Source: Heliocybe sulcata
Taxonomy: Eukaryota > Basidiomycota > Agaricomycetes > Gloeophyllales > Gloeophyllaceae
Assembly (NCBI GenBank): GCA_004369045.1
Contig: ML213506.1
Span: forward strand, 62,001-126,000
Direction of reading: 5' to 3'
DNA length: 64,000 bases
The notes under the pieces are model-generated. The model saw nothing but the letters and a program-made list of their open reading frames with translations. It made no database searches and was not told where the DNA came from. The position numbers and the translations under genes were made by a program. This document shows, piece after piece, positions 10,772 through 23,228 of this stretch; positions within the stretch are counted from its first letter, which is position 1; each line of letters opens with the position of its first letter.

Positions 10772-12585
10772 ATGGCCGATGCATATCCACTGTCCAACGG
10801 GAAGGAGTTTCTTCTTCAGGTGCTATACACCGAGAGAGAGCGGAATGGCGTCGCGGTAGGTTATAGAATCACTCCATGACTTGCGATACTAATCCTCGTT
10901 GACAGGTGTTGATCGCAGCGTCATTAATCTCCTGTATAGCCGTTACAGGACTGCTTGTTGCCATCGCGGTGAGTGCGTTTTACTACAGGGCAGATATGAA
11001 TGGGATTGAAGATCTCGCCTAGCTCTCAGCATACAATACCAGGGGTGCCACGAGTCAACATCTGTTTGTCCGCACCCATGTCGCAACATACTTTGTGTCT
11101 CTTCTGCTGTCGGATCTGCTGCAAGGTATTCCCGCGGAGAGTTGTATCTGACGGAGGTTATTCTGACGACTATCGGGCCAGTGACTGGGTCCCTCATGAA
11201 TGCCAGATGGGTGCACAACATGTTCGTTAAGTACGACACTTTCTGCACTATCCAGGGTACAATTATTCATGATCGTCTGGGACCAAAATATGCTCATACT
11301 TCCCGTTAGCCTGCATCAAGCAAGCCGCCGACGTCGGGCTGGCATTGTGGTCGTTGGTTCGTGATTCTCTGTATCTTTTGATCCGCTTACCGATAACGTA
11401 TGCAATAGGTCATAGCAATACACACTTTCAACACTTTGTTCCTTCGCTTGGAGATGGCACGCGTCGTCATGTATGTCACGATGGCTGGCGTCTGGTCTAC
11501 AATCGCAGCCCTCGTGATAGCGGGACCTGCGACATCGGATATGCGAAATGGGCCATTCTGTACGTGTTCTACTTAGCTATGGACGTATTCTCAATATCAT
11601 CCAGACGGAATTTCGGGTTACTGGTGCTGGATCACTGATGTGCACGCGACCAAGCGAATTTTGTGAGTCTATAGCCAACCCAATCCACGCATCTGTGAAC
11701 TCAAATTATTATAGGCTAGACTACATGATTGTAAGTACGCGATCTTGTCCAAGGACTGCGGCTGAACCCCGTTCGACTCTCAAGATGTTCATATCTGCCG
11801 CTCTGAGCTTTATGCTTTATTCCCTTGTCTTCTTGCGCCTACGAGGCAATCTCGTGGTGGACGGATGGTACCTTCGACTCCAAATGTCTCCCGCACCTCT
11901 CGTCCCTGTAGGAAAGACAGGGCCGTACATCGTGACTATTACGAGACGTATGCTGATGTAAGTCGAGCGCTCTGTTCCTCTCCCGTGGACTAATTTCTAC
12001 TCTCTTAGGTATCCTGTTCGTAACTATCGTAGAGACATCAAATCACAGCGTCAACTAACGCCGCTGCGCAGGTTGCCTACACAATAGTTATCCTTCCAAT
12101 CGCGGCAGCTCGCTTCAGCGAGTGGTCGGGCCATGAGGTACCTTTCCTGGTGACTATTTTCTGGTGAGTCTTTTCTGCCATGCCGATGACTCGTTAACGT
12201 TCATCGTACCGGCACAGTGATACCGTGTATCTCTTCTCAGGTTCATTTCCATCGGATCGATACCATCTCCCACCGGACTGAGCGCTGATCTACAGGCACC
12301 GTGAACGTTATCCTCTTCTCAATGACTCGACGGATATTACCTCCGCGCAGTGTCCTCGGCAAGTTCATGATCTCGAGGCCGCACCTGATCGAGAGCTCCT
12401 CTGCAATGGAACAGACGCTGGCGCCCGAGAACGATCCCTACTACGCCAGCGCTAATGTGGACAAAACAGGCGCTCCGATCGACGTGCAGCCGCCCATGCT
12501 CAAGCGAGTCAACAGTCCTGATCTGGAGTCTTCCTCAAACACAGGCTCCGGAATCTCGTTCCCATCAGAACATAGTATGCCATAA
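10772..12585 (+). CDS. GPCR-like seven-transmembrane receptor, 393 aa, 13 exons
   Basis: Exons: 10772-10855, 10906-10968, 11023-11125, 11182-11256, 11310-11356, 11409-11559, 11605-11662, 11715-11730, 11785-11957, 12009-12015, 12072-12163, 12218-12240, 12296-12585. Every junction keeps phase although twelve introns of 45-56 nt intervene; one exon is only 7 nt and another 16 nt. The protein has seven hydrophobic segments (first VLIAASLISCIAVTGLLVAIA, split here only for length), conserved pieces RTHVATYFVSLLLSDLLQ, FYGISGYWCWITD, and LVFLRLRGNLVVDGWYLRL, then a Ser-rich cytosolic tail of about 90 residues. This is a receptor-like family expanded in agaricomycetes and usually compared with the Git3/cAMP-receptor-like class; ligand and G-protein coupling are unknown. 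Plasma-membrane location is inferred. Confidence 0.85.
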
Positions 12586-13366
12586 CCTATACGGCGTATA
12601 TGCCTCCAATCGGGCCTTACATCAGAACACAGATAGCCTGTACAGCATTGGTGGGGCGCGGCTCGGAAGAGCGTAGCTGCAGAATATGATTTACCTCGGC
12701 GCCCTGAGAGCAAGTCCGATCTCCTCGCCGGCCGAATATCGAAACTGTATGTGCGTGCATCTATTTGGAAACTATGCAGCATCGTCAACGTAGCTGGAGT
12801 CATGAGCGCGTCTGAACCTACAGAAGATCAAGAAGTCATGATATACTGATAGGACACTGCGATATCAACGATGACCCAAATACATTTAGCCCCGCTCAAG
12901 GGGAGTCAGTGGCGGATAGGTAAAATGGACACGGGCACATATGTTAATCCCGCGTTTGGGCAGATAACCTATAGTCCTGAAGGTGTCAAAACTCATGGAG
13001 GAATTATTAGAACCACCTCTCTAGTCCTCAAGGCCTTAAGATGCCAGGCTGTCTCATCAGGGAGAAACTGACGTAAATAGCGAAAGACCTGGTAGAGAGA
13101 CAAGTGAGCAAGTACTTAAACTAAGGTCTTAACGATCCGTGGCGGCCACCGGCATCTGCCGAGGAACGCGTACCGAAGCGCGTCGGAGTCATGCGTCCGA
13201 TGTAACGCACTTTCGTGATGTAACGTACTTTCGACCAGGGACGAAGAAGTCAAGGATGCACGCGTCGCATCATACACAAATGAGATAACACGGATATATA
13301 GATACAAGGTTACAAAAGGTGCCGGTGAGCAACGGCTTTTCGATCCCTTGCCTTCAGCCGCGCACC
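12586..13366. other. Intergenic region with a promoter-proximal tandem repeat
   Basis: Non-coding. It holds a duplicated 18-bp unit at 13199-13234 and a TATA-like tatata at about 13295-13300, 67 bp before the ATG of the secreted-protein gene. Confidence 0.5.
13199..13234. repeat. 18-bp tandem repeat (gatgtaacgyactttcgw)
   Basis: Two adjacent copies, 13199-13216 and 13217-13234, differing at two positions, about 140-170 bp upstream of the ATG at 13367. The location suggests a possible transcription-factor site pair, but nothing more supports this. Confidence 0.7.
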
Positions 13367-15527
13367 ATGTTGAGACCTCGTACAGTCGTCCTACTGCTCA
13401 TGCAGTCCTTTGCAATGGCAGCCACAGCTTTTTCCTTATCCTCCCTCTCACCTGTAGCTCTCGACCTCTTCAACACTTCCCTGACCGACACCTCCAGCTT
13501 CTTCGATCCATCTGTGAACTACTTGCTCTCCTCTGACCCTGCTACGCCCGGAAAACATGATACACGCGCATCTGCGATGTACGCAGTGGGCCTGCTGCTG
13601 AGGAACGAGAAAGATGATGTTGAAACGGCTGTGAGAATCATAGAAAATGTTGCGGGGACGCAGTATGGGAAAGCTTCGAACGGTACTGTTCCTCCGTGGT
13701 ACGGAACGTACCCCCACGCCCCGGAGGAGCCTGGCCCTGGGGACTTCTATGGCGATCTAGTTTACACCAATTATGATCCTAACTGGTACGTCCGTAACGC
13801 TTAATAGCTTGGGTACAACAACAAAGTGACTAGCGCTCGAAGTGCAGGCGGGACTTTGTCGGTACAGCGTGGTGCTTCGCCCTCGCGACGCGTGGACACC
13901 TCTTGCCCCTCTCCACCGTTCAGCTGATGGAACAGTCTCTGATCCTGGCTGCTGAAGGTGTCTTGACGCGGTACCAAGGTCGCGGTCCGTATGCTAACGC
14001 GGTGAACGTGGATAACACTAAAGACAACCTTGACGAGGTCAGTGCCTCTTATGAGAATTTTACTACCGTTGACTCACGTAGATAGGCCTATACCAATCCA
14101 TGGCTGATGGGTACATTCCTCTTGAGGTACAGTTACTCTCCTATGATATGATACCCAGAATACTCATATACCTCAGCTACATAGGCCAAAGGACAAACCG
14201 CACGGATCTTATCGTACGCGCTGAATCCGATGCCCAAAGTATCTACGACCTCTTCACATACTGCGGCTTCGATACCTTTGCGGAGTACAACTCTGGGACG
14301 TACACCGGCGTTGGTACGAGAACCTCTATTTTTATCTATTACGATGATACTGATGTTCTGGCGCTCTGGTTAGACTTATACGCGCTGGCATTGTGGATTG
14401 CTTACTCGCCGCCGAATAGCAAGCTGAAAGAGTATGGGACGTACATGCTTCAGCATACTATGGAAGACATCGGGTTGTTATACAACGCTGGTCTTCGTAA
14501 CCTTGCTGGACCCTTTGATCGGTGAGTTCGTGTGCATATATGTTCTGTATGATTTCTTTCTGAATGTCCAGCGTGTAGAACGTACGGGTTCGACCAGACA
14601 CGGTACCAGTCCGTCGTAGGGTACTTCATCACTGCCTTACTCCCTTCGCTGTCAACACCTGCCCCGATTCCGAAATCGCTACTCGGATCCTTACACGTCA
14701 GCGATTATACGTGCTTTCCCTATCTAGCTGCGGCGCTATCACCGATCGTAAGGAATGCCACACCGGGCTGGGTGTTGGAAAATTTTGCGACATTCGAGGA
14801 AGGTCAGTGTTTTATTGAACGGGATTTAGTTCAGCTGGATCATGTGGCGCGTAGGAAAAGAGCGGTTCATTGACAGGAAGGTTCGAACGAACACCGTTGA
14901 CCCAAGCGCCGTCCGAAATGTCACGGCATGGCTAGGCGACAATATAAGTATAGGTGGACAATCGGTACGAACTATTGAAGGCCGCCTCCCCTAGTGTCTC
15001 GCTGACCATCCCACAGCTCGACGAACCCTTCGTCCGGCAATCCTCCATGGTCCCCGCCCTCATCCAATGGTCCCTCCCTCCGCTGCCTAACACCTCGACC
15101 ACCGTCCCTCCCCGAATAGGCTACATTGCTCTCTCCCCGCCCACCGCATCCATCATCAACGCCACCGCCTCCCGCCGTACACTCGAGATATCGTTCCCGC
15201 CGTCGAGTCGGGCAGATGGTGTCAATGCGACCTTACCTGGGACTGTGGTGTTTGCGCTGGGAGGATTTGGGTATCGGGAGTTCGATGCGGGGAAAGGTGT
15301 GGAGGGTGTTCCGGGGTTGGATGTGAGTGTGGAGACGAGCGGCTTGGGGGAGTTTCGGGTGGCCTATAATGGGAGTAGCAGTTTCAAGTGAGTTGTCAAC
15401 TCTTGCGTGGAGTGGTGTAGGATGGCTGACGGGTCGTGGTTGTAGTGGGTTTTATTCGTGGTACGTTACGTACCCTGTGACGGCAAGTTGGCCTGAGGTG
15501 CCGTCCATCAAAATCACAGTGCAGTGA
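13367..15527 (+). CDS. Secreted protein of unknown function, 593 aa, eight exons
   Basis: Exons: 13367-13785, 13848-14037, 14086-14126, 14177-14521, 14579-14802, 14855-14964, 15017-15387, 15446-15527; all introns are 50-62 nt and in phase. The N-terminus is a typical signal peptide (MLRPRTVVLLLMQSFAMAA, cleavage near residue 20). There are many N-glycosylation sequons and no C-terminal anchor. The central 350 residues are rich in helices with aromatic and acidic patches (GTAWCFALATRGHLLP, YTNPWLMGTFLLSYIGQR, DVLALWLDLYALALWIAY), the style of an alpha/alpha-toroid as in heparinase- or six-hairpin-type glycosidases and lyases; the last 150 residues look like a beta-sandwich (VVFALGGFGYREFD, NGFYSWYVTYPVTASWP). 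The fold and any carbohydrate activity are inference. The same protein type is known from other basidiomycetes without assigned function. Confidence 0.85.
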
Positions 15528-16152
15528 AATGGCATCGCTTGTGAGCCAAGTAATGCTTAACACAGATCTTATCAGACTTGATCCTTGTCCGACTCGGATG
15601 GGGTTCCTGACTGTACTCTACCCTAACCCGAAGAGGACTTCTTACCAGTGGAACACTGGTGGGATTCTCCTGCCCTCTCTGATATTGATTAGCATTTCTT
15701 GACATTGACACATATGCCATACGTTCAAGGAGTCACCCATAGTTCACACTTTGGGGCAAGTGCATAAGAGATATGCCGTTGGTTGATCTAGAATCTACTG
15801 TCTCCTTCTCCTCCATACTCACACGCCTTCTCCTACGCCTCAAGATCGCGTTCAACAGTACCTGAGGTTACCAGTGCGCGCGAAACTTGCACATGCATGG
15901 GAGCAGGGCATGCCAGTACATGCGCATTACCAGCAGTGGCCATAGGCACGTCCCAGCCACATGTGCCGTCACGATCACAAGCACCTGATGTGTGACAAGT
16001 TACGTTCGTTTGTTCTTCCCACGCGATCGTCTTTGTCGTCACCGGCCGTGTCCGAAGGGGCGACTTCTTGGTTTCTTTGAAGAAGGAAGTTCCTTATCAT
16101 CTTTCCCTTATATTTTCGTGCCACATCGACTAGCGACCCCTCTCTATTCTCC
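15528..16152. other. Intergenic, no gene seen
   Basis: About 620 bp between two genes on the same strand. It should contain the terminator of the secreted-protein gene and the promoter of the F-box gene; I see no RNA gene or conserved frame. Confidence 0.5.
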
Positions 16153-17929
16153 ATGACAGTCTTCTCTGAGAGCGCGATGCAGCGCGTGCTGGCGATACCT
16201 GAGCTCCGCGACATGATCCTGAGCTACAACGATCCACCTACAAATGCTGCCTGCGCAAGGGTATGCCGTGCGTGGTACGAGCCGGTGCTCAACCGCCTCT
16301 GGGGACATGTCAATGACTTGGCCTTGCTGTTTGGATTGCTGGGTCCCTTGCGGGAATGCCTAAAGGGGGAGTACGACGTGAGTGACTACCAGTAAGGAAT
16401 GCCACCTCCTACTGATCCGTCCTCAGGGCTTCTCCGAATATCATATCCCCGGACCAGAGGATTGGCACAAATTTCTACGGCATTCTTGCCGCGTACGCAG
16501 CCTTGTTTATGGGAGGGCGTCGAGATTCATTCGCATGGAGCTATTCGACGTTATCGGACGAACACGTACCAAACTCAATATTCTACCAAGTCTAAAGGAG
16601 CTAACTTGGCTCACATATGACTACAAGCAGTTGGAGGCATCTGTCTTGTTCATGCACGGCGGTGTGAACAAGCTCGTGTTTTACCTACCTACTGTGTGCG
16701 ATCGTGACCGGCCTGCGAGCCTGGAGAAGCTACGTTCCTTCTGCCGGAACGTCGTCTCCAGAATGCCTGGCTTGACGCACCTGGACATACGAGTTGGAGG
16801 CTCTCCGATGTCTATACGGTCGTTCGAGCCGTTCGTACTTCAACTCATAAGCGGACTCCCAAACCTAGAGAAACTTATCCTACCGAATTACTGGATCACA
16901 AGCGATGTATTGAACGAGGCCTCGAAGTTGCGGAGCCTAGCTGTCCTGCAATTCGAAAACACGAGCGCCCAGGGCGAAGGTCTTCGGGCCGACGTAGACT
17001 CCCTCTTCCCTATATTCGATGAAGGCGCATTTCCCGCTCTTTGGGATCTCTCGCTGACCACTCAACTATCCTCGTTGACCGGCCTACTCAACTCTCCCTA
17101 TGCTCCGTCACATCTGACGACTCTCGCCGTCCATTCAGTGGTGATGGAGACTGCTACTGCCGTCCAGCAGTTCTTCGAGACGCTGGCGCAGAATTGCCGG
17201 GGCTTGAAGGAGCTCTACGTCGTCGCTGTCGATCCAACCTTCCCGCTCCGACAGAGCGACGAGCGCATCACGCTCCAGACCATCGAGCCGCTCTTCGCCT
17301 GCTCCCGAATGACATCCTTTGAGATCATGCACGAGTATCCGATGTCCTTGTACCAGGAGGACATGGACGTCATCGCGACCAAATGGCCGTTGTTAGAGAG
17401 TCTTAAGCTTGACAGCGAACCGTTCTCTACCGAAAAATCCCCGTTGACTCTACGCGCTCTCCTTCCCTTCGCGACACACTGCCCGAACATGCGTTTTCTC
17501 GGACTATACGTAGATGCCACCGCTGCCGACCTGCCTTCCTCTGCACCACCGTTCAAGCGGTTGCGCCGGCTCTCACTTGGTCTGTCCAGCGTACAGGAGA
17601 CCGGGCCCGTCACAATCTTCCTCGCGCGCGTCTGTCCGCTGGCTTGCCGGATCGAGTCCGGAGCAACATGGGCAGTCCGTTGGCGCGATCGTGGATGGCA
17701 AGAGTTCGCTGAGAAGAATGGGTACCAGGACGGGGTACGGGAATGGGGGAGGCGGTGTGAGATGTGGGAAGAGGTGGACCGGATGTTGCCGTTGGTGGTG
17801 AAGGCGCGCATGGATGATCGGTCGAGGATGGCGGAGATGGCGAGGAAGATTGAGGATTTGGAGGCTAGGAATAGCGTGCTTGTTGATCAAAAGAAGATTC
17901 CAGGGGATAATGGGTGTGTTATATGCTAG
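16153..17929 (+). CDS. F-box / leucine-rich-repeat protein with a C-terminal CaaX motif, 575 aa
   Basis: Two exons, 16153-16377 and 16427-17929. The N-terminal 50 residues form an F-box-like segment (VLAIPELRDMILSYNDPP then NAACARVCRAWYEPVLNRLW), which would bind Skp1 in an SCF ubiquitin ligase. Residues 75-470 are irregular LRR-like repeats (LRSLAVLQFENTS, MTSFEIMHEY, LLESLKLDSEP, MRFLGLYVD), the substrate-recognition part. The tail is a short charged helix (MAEMARKIEDLEARN) ending ...DNGCVIC. Cys-Val-Ile-Cys at the very end fits a prenylation CaaX box, which would tether the protein to membranes. Most fungal relatives lack this. F-box/LRR genes are heavily expanded in agaricomycetes; the substrate is unknown. 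Confidence 0.88.
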
Positions 17930-19692
17930 GGCGCACTCGTGTCGTGGATATTGGTGTACGTCCCGCTCGCTTCGAATTCTTCGTCTGTTGCTTGGGTTTA
18001 GTTGCTTATTTTTATGTCTATTAGTGTATTGGAGATGCTTGTCGTAAGGACGTAAAATGCAAACTATAGGATCTGATTCTCCTTCCTATTACAAGGATTG
18101 GATCATGGCTTCGACAGTCGCTGGCACACTGCAGCCGACTGTACCCGGCAATGGGACTTGGTTTTCGTGCATATCCTGCCACGAGTCTGTCTAATCCATC
18201 ACTCGTATGCGATCTGATCTAGTTCAATGCGCGACCGTTAATCACTCTCGTCGGACTCGGGTCCTAACACCCTTCACGCAGCGGCGTTTCTTGCTGCTGA
18301 ATAATACCAAGAACAAATTGATGTACGTCTTGTCCTTATGCGCAAAGTGTCAAACTGACGGCGTACGTGCCTGCGCCTACTTCTATCGTGTTCAACTATC
18401 CGACCCTGAAGCTTAGGATCGCCGTCATGCTGTCGGTGAAAGCGGTTTCCTCAGCCTTCTGGTTGACGGTTGATGGAACAATTCCATGCAAAGGCTATAC
18501 CGATACTGCACGCAAAGCTATGAGGTCTTCCAGCCCAGGTTTTCGGCTCGGCCAGATTTCCGAAATCTGGCTCTGATCCGGGCACTAGAATAGATGAGGC
18601 TGAGAGCTATTCGTGATGAGTACCTTTCTCGTACACTGCGACTCCAACTGGCCCGACGCTCTGGCTACTCGGATCAGTACCGTATTTACGGTAAAGACCA
18701 TTTCTTCGTTTACTGCAGACAGCGCAGTTCTTTCCGAAGAGCACCTTGGTAAATTTGGCGTGAGAGGCAGATGTCGGTATGTCTCAGCTTATCGCCACAG
18801 CAAAGCTTTCAGTTACTGACATCCATAGCATCTCGGATATTGGGGGAGGGGCTCGGGAGCCCTGCTTCAGACCATCAATGCCGGCACGGTGTTAGTGGTT
18901 ACTTGGGTCCTGGCCGATGATGGAAAATGACTTCACGAGAAATTATGAGGCACTGGCGTTTTGTAGCCAAGCTCACGCTTCTTCGTACATTCCCCGGAGC
19001 GTTGTCTCGGATGATGATCCTGGTAAGTCCCGTATCCTATAATTAGTGCTGTAAGTGATTGGGCTACAGCTTTTTGTTTAGTCCAAAATCCTATCTTATT
19101 GTTCCGAAGGCGATGCCTTACATTGCAGCTTGCATGCGGCTGTGTATAGAAGCAGTGCATGACCAGGAGAGATTAATGCGAAACGAACGCGGTATGGTCA
19201 CGTTTGGCTGATAGCGCACCTGCAGCGCACCCAGATGCGCACAGCTCGAGTCGTCATGGATGCCTGGCTTTCTGAGCAGTATATGATCTTGATGGACCTC
19301 GTTCGGATCCGCTACATAGCGTGGATGATCTGCCGCAACCGACGGCTCGAATATTGCATAGGTACCATTCCGAAGGATTGAGAAGTCTGAAGAACGCGCC
19401 ATGCATCGCCTTGCTAAGGGCACACCGCCGGCACCTGACATGCGCTGTATGTTAGGCACGTCATCGTGAAATTTTCCGTACTACATGCCTCCAGTCGCTG
19501 AAGTAAGTCTGTATTCCAATGCATCCCGTTGACAGGAGTGCTCCCTCGGTGGTGCTTATGTAACCTATATAGCTCCAGCTGAGGACAAGAGGTCGCAGTG
19601 CGATAGCATCGCGAGCCTCCCCGTTCGCTTGACTTTGTCGTGTGGACTTTCTTGCTTCAACCTTCGGTTGATCACTCACTTCCGCTCGCAAC
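17930..19692. other. Gene-poor region with decayed coding traces
   Basis: No intact gene. Plus-strand fragments at about 18290-18830 and 18920-19020 (MENDFTRNYEALAFCSQAH, with a good GT donor after it) and a minus-strand open stretch at 19118-19459 could be remnants, but none matches a family I know and frames are interrupted. The last 130 bp hold the promoter of the 7-TM gene, with a TATA-like ctatatagc near 19567. Confidence 0.4.
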
Positions 19693-21297
19693 ATGCCGAC
19701 CTTGAACTGGAACCAGGTAGGTCACTACAGCTTGCCAGTAGCATATGCATCTGAACCTTCCAACTTAGCAAAGCATGGTGTACCTCTTTGTACGTACCGA
19801 AAGGCTGCTGCCACGGTGAAATATGCTGATAGAGATACCCAGGTGACATCGCTGCTCTATGGTGCGCAGCATGCTACTTCCCTTGCGCATGCCTTTCCTC
19901 AGCATCTGAGTATCGTTATGTAGGAGCCTACACGATGATCTTTGGAGCGTGCATGTATGCTCTCATTTTTCGCCAAGAGGCATCGCCACTCCGACGAAGA
20001 CTGCTTCTCGTCACTACTGCATTGTTTTTGCTGTGCACAGTCTGGATGATCTTAACGTTCTGGGGAGGCTTTATTACGACTGATCTCAATCCTGATGGGT
20101 CAACCCGCGGCGACCCTACCTTGGTGAACAACGCCCTCCTCTTGTCTTTGGCGGGCCTGATATTGGATGCTATCACGCCGGTTTCCTTGTACGTATCAAC
20201 CATCCGCGCATCCGAGTACTCGTAGAAGGCTGACAGATCCTACGCTAGTCTTATTTCAGACGGACTACTGGTACTGTCAAGTCCTATATACCTTCATCGC
20301 TTCATAATAATGTTGATTGATTGCTTGCCCTAGATCTGGCGTTGCTTCGTGCTATGGAATAGGCGGCTGTTGGTTATCCTTTCGTCTGTCATATTTGCCG
20401 CTACTGCAACTGGTGTGTACATGTCATGGACATATTAGCGCGTGGCTGACCTGACTTGTCATGCGAAAGCATGCGGCATTGCTATGGTTGTATTTGATGC
20501 CAAGATCTACTGGATTGCCGCTCATGCGGCGGCTGGATCCGGTAACGAAGGTCCACCGCAATACAAACTAAATTCGCAGTACAATGCGGCCTCCGCCGGG
20601 TTGTACATCTCTTCCTGTATAACGAATGTCGTAACGAGCGGTTTGATAGGTACGTGCCCTCATTGTCATCACTGTTAGTCCATGACCCAGGCCATCTAGC
20701 TCTTCGCATATGGAGAGCGACGCGAGACATCGGGAAGCGGAATAGCAGATATCTTCGGACAGCGTGGCTCGTGTGCGTGCCGAGTCCCGTAACATTCTTT
20801 GGCTTACGTGATTAACGACTTGTCTAGGTTGGAGTCGGGAGCACTTTATTCGGTCTGCCTGTTGATGTTGGCTATATTGTGTCTCTTGCAAAAAAGTACA
20901 GATACTGGGGCATTGGCCCTGGCATATGTAAGATATTTCATATTCCCTGTGGTGAGCATATATGGTATCCTGACCTCCTGATGGTTTCTTAGAATGTCGT
21001 GGATGCCATCACGCAGCAGATTGTGGTACGGCGCTTGAGCTGTACATCGCGAGTTAGAAAGAACCTCACATATTTCACTAGGGCATTATACCGACGGTTA
21101 TAATTCTCCTCGTTTCACTCAGAGAGACATCCGACCAGACAATTGAGTACTCAGACAGGCCAAACAGTGCATTTATGCGGAAAGGGCAGCTTGCCCCCAT
21201 TCGATTCGCCCGGCCTCCCGCCCGCGCTCACGTAACAGATGCAAACGGAGAGAGGCATACTATCGAGCTTCAAACCAGAAGTATCTTCATTACTTGA
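19693..21297 (+). CDS. Seven-transmembrane protein, MxxLNWNQ family, copy A, 343 aa, 11 exons
   Basis: Exons: 19693-19716, 19769-19789, 19843-19861, 19924-20188, 20249-20270, 20334-20412, 20470-20649, 20700-20772, 20828-20927, 20993-21025, 21082-21297, total 1032 nt. The exon sizes 24/21/19/265/22/79/180/73/100/33/216 recur almost exactly in the other copies of this window, which is the best support for the model. The product starts MPTLNWNQ, has about seven hydrophobic helices (examples YTMIFGACMYALIF, LLLVTTALFLLCTVWMILTF, LESGALYSVCLLMLAILCLL, GIIPTVIILLVSL) and a cytosolic tail of ~55 polar residues. Conserved marks are IWRCFVLWNRR after helix 3 and ALRIWRATRDIG before helix 5. Such proteins are abundant in agaricomycetes and have no known function; receptor or sensor is a guess. 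It appears intact. Confidence 0.88.
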
Positions 21298-21752
21298 TCA
21301 GAACGGCGGGAAGTCTTGAAGATGCCTGGGGTATCAAAGCGCAGTTCGTGTCTGGATATAGCGGAAGATGTGCAATTCTCCCCTAGATAGGTTAAATAAA
21401 TATTTATATGTGGCACAGCCTACCTAAACGGATGCTCACTGGTACTAATTGAATGGACAGTGGTCAAGTGAGAGTCAAGAGTTAAGCCGTGCGCGATTTA
21501 GCGCCCGAGTCAACGCCCGGTTGACTTACAGCCAATCAGAGTGTATATTTGTCCCTGTTTGCTACAACGCTCTTCCATTCCCTTTTACACCGCCTATGCT
21601 GAACGTTATCAGTGGCTGGTCTCCGGGAGGATGCTCTTTATGCTATTCTCATTTGGCATAGAAACGCTTGAGCGTCATTCTTCCAGATTCATGAAGACGC
21701 CGTTTTCCGACCCGAATTACGCAGCATCCCGTGCCGAATTGTACCGCCATCC
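21298..21752. other. Intergenic region, decayed 5' end of 7-TM copy B
   Basis: Between copies A and B. A stretch at about 21597-21620 (atgctgaacgttatcag) faintly resembles the family's first exon, but the following 21-nt and 19-nt exons are not recognisable, so the start of copy B seems lost. Confidence 0.4.
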
Positions 21753-23228
21753 TCGGGGAACTATGTGCAGCTAGTCCCCGTATATGCACTTTTTCTACGA
21801 AGAGACGGCTCTCCGCGACGCAGGAGACTGCTTTTTGTTACCGTGTCACTATGCGCCTTGTCTACGGCGCTGGCAGTCGGAACGCTTTGGCAAGGCTTCG
21901 TTAGCACGCATACAGGATCCGGGGGATCCGGAAGTGACGATAGACTTGTGGAACACGAAGGGCTATTGGTCGACCTTGGCGATATAATCGCAATCACACT
22001 CATCCTGTGCGCAAAGTAAGTGTTATCAGCAGTTGCTTACTGAGAGACTATCTAAATCTGCGCTAGTCTTATTGCGGATATGCTCTTGGTTGGTTATTGT
22101 CGATAGTGACGATGAAGGTGCGAATCACCGGAGTCATCCGACCGTTTCAGGTCTGGCGATGCTTCGTCCTCTGGAACAGGCGGTATTATATCATTCTGCT
22201 CCCCATTCTATTGCTCGTTGCTGGAACTGGTGCGTCTGATTTTCGACAACCTTTTCTGAAAACTACGTGGCTCAATTTTATCCGGACACGGTGTGGACTT
22301 GCAGTCCTCGCATCGAACATCAGACTGTATATGATGCGACTGAACATGCTGCATAATGACACGACTTTGGAACTTCCTCCTGAGTGGACTCGTCTCCAGA
22401 AACAGGTGAATGCAATGAGCACTGCTATGTTCGTGACATCCTGCGCCACGAACGTCTTGATGAGCGGCATGATAGGTCCGTCCCAATTTCTGTCCCGAAC
22501 TTGTTGACTTGACCGCCTTCCAGCATTTCGGATCTGGCAATGCACGAGACTTATAGGACAAAGGAAGAGCAGGTATCTGCGGATTGCATACCTCATGTAC
22601 GGCGCCGTCCATCATCGCGACATAAATTCTGACCCTCATGCCGCCGTCAGCTTGGAGACTGTAGTCATATGCTCCGTCTGCCTAGTCTTCTCTGCTCTCT
22701 TCAGTTCCTTGAAAGCGACTGCCTCCGTTGGACCGTTCGTCTTAGCTTATGTGAGATATCCATCTCTCATAGGCGATGGATTCGACTGATGAACTTTCGT
22801 TCCTCACAACAGTCCGTCTGCAACAACATATCCCAACAAGTTGTCGTACGTCCTCCCTTCCAGCCTACGCAGCCCCTCTCACATATCCACGAGAGGGCAT
22901 CTTCCCGACTGTCATAGTCCTCCTTGTGGCGCGCGCTGATACCGTCGATAAGACGACGGAATGGGCCGAGGAGGACGTACCTAGGGACTTGAAGCAACAC
23001 TCTGCCGTGTCGCCCATGAATTTTGCGAGCCGGCAGGGGCAGATGTCCATAGAGGCAATCCAAACCGATGTAATAGCTCAAGGCGTCGATGTTGACACCT
23101 GGGACGCCGTATACGCCCGGGCAGGACAGAAGGACAAGGGCGCCTCCCGCAACCCGTTCACTAGCGGAATGGAGGACGTGTCCCGCAATCGTTTCGACCA
23201 GGTGTATATAATTGCAGAAGGAGTCTGA
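21753..23228 (+). pseudogene. Seven-transmembrane protein, MxxLNWNQ family, copy B, 5' exons missing
   Basis: From the fourth family exon onward the gene is readable: ~21753-22015, 22067-22088, 22151-22229, 22305-22475, 22524-22596, 22651-22750, 22813-22845, 22896-23228. Sizes 22, 79, 73, 100 and 33 equal those of copies A, C and D. The seventh exon is 171 rather than 180 nt because its usual acceptor has become acacg and splicing would have to use an AG nine bases later, which is in frame. The tail exon is the longest of the family (111 codons). No acceptor precedes the fourth exon, and exons 1-3, which encode MxxLNWNQ and the first half of helix 1, are absent or unrecognisable. It is either a 5'-decayed pseudogene or has acquired a new start. 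Copies A and B are adjacent head to tail, suggesting tandem duplication. Confidence 0.7.
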
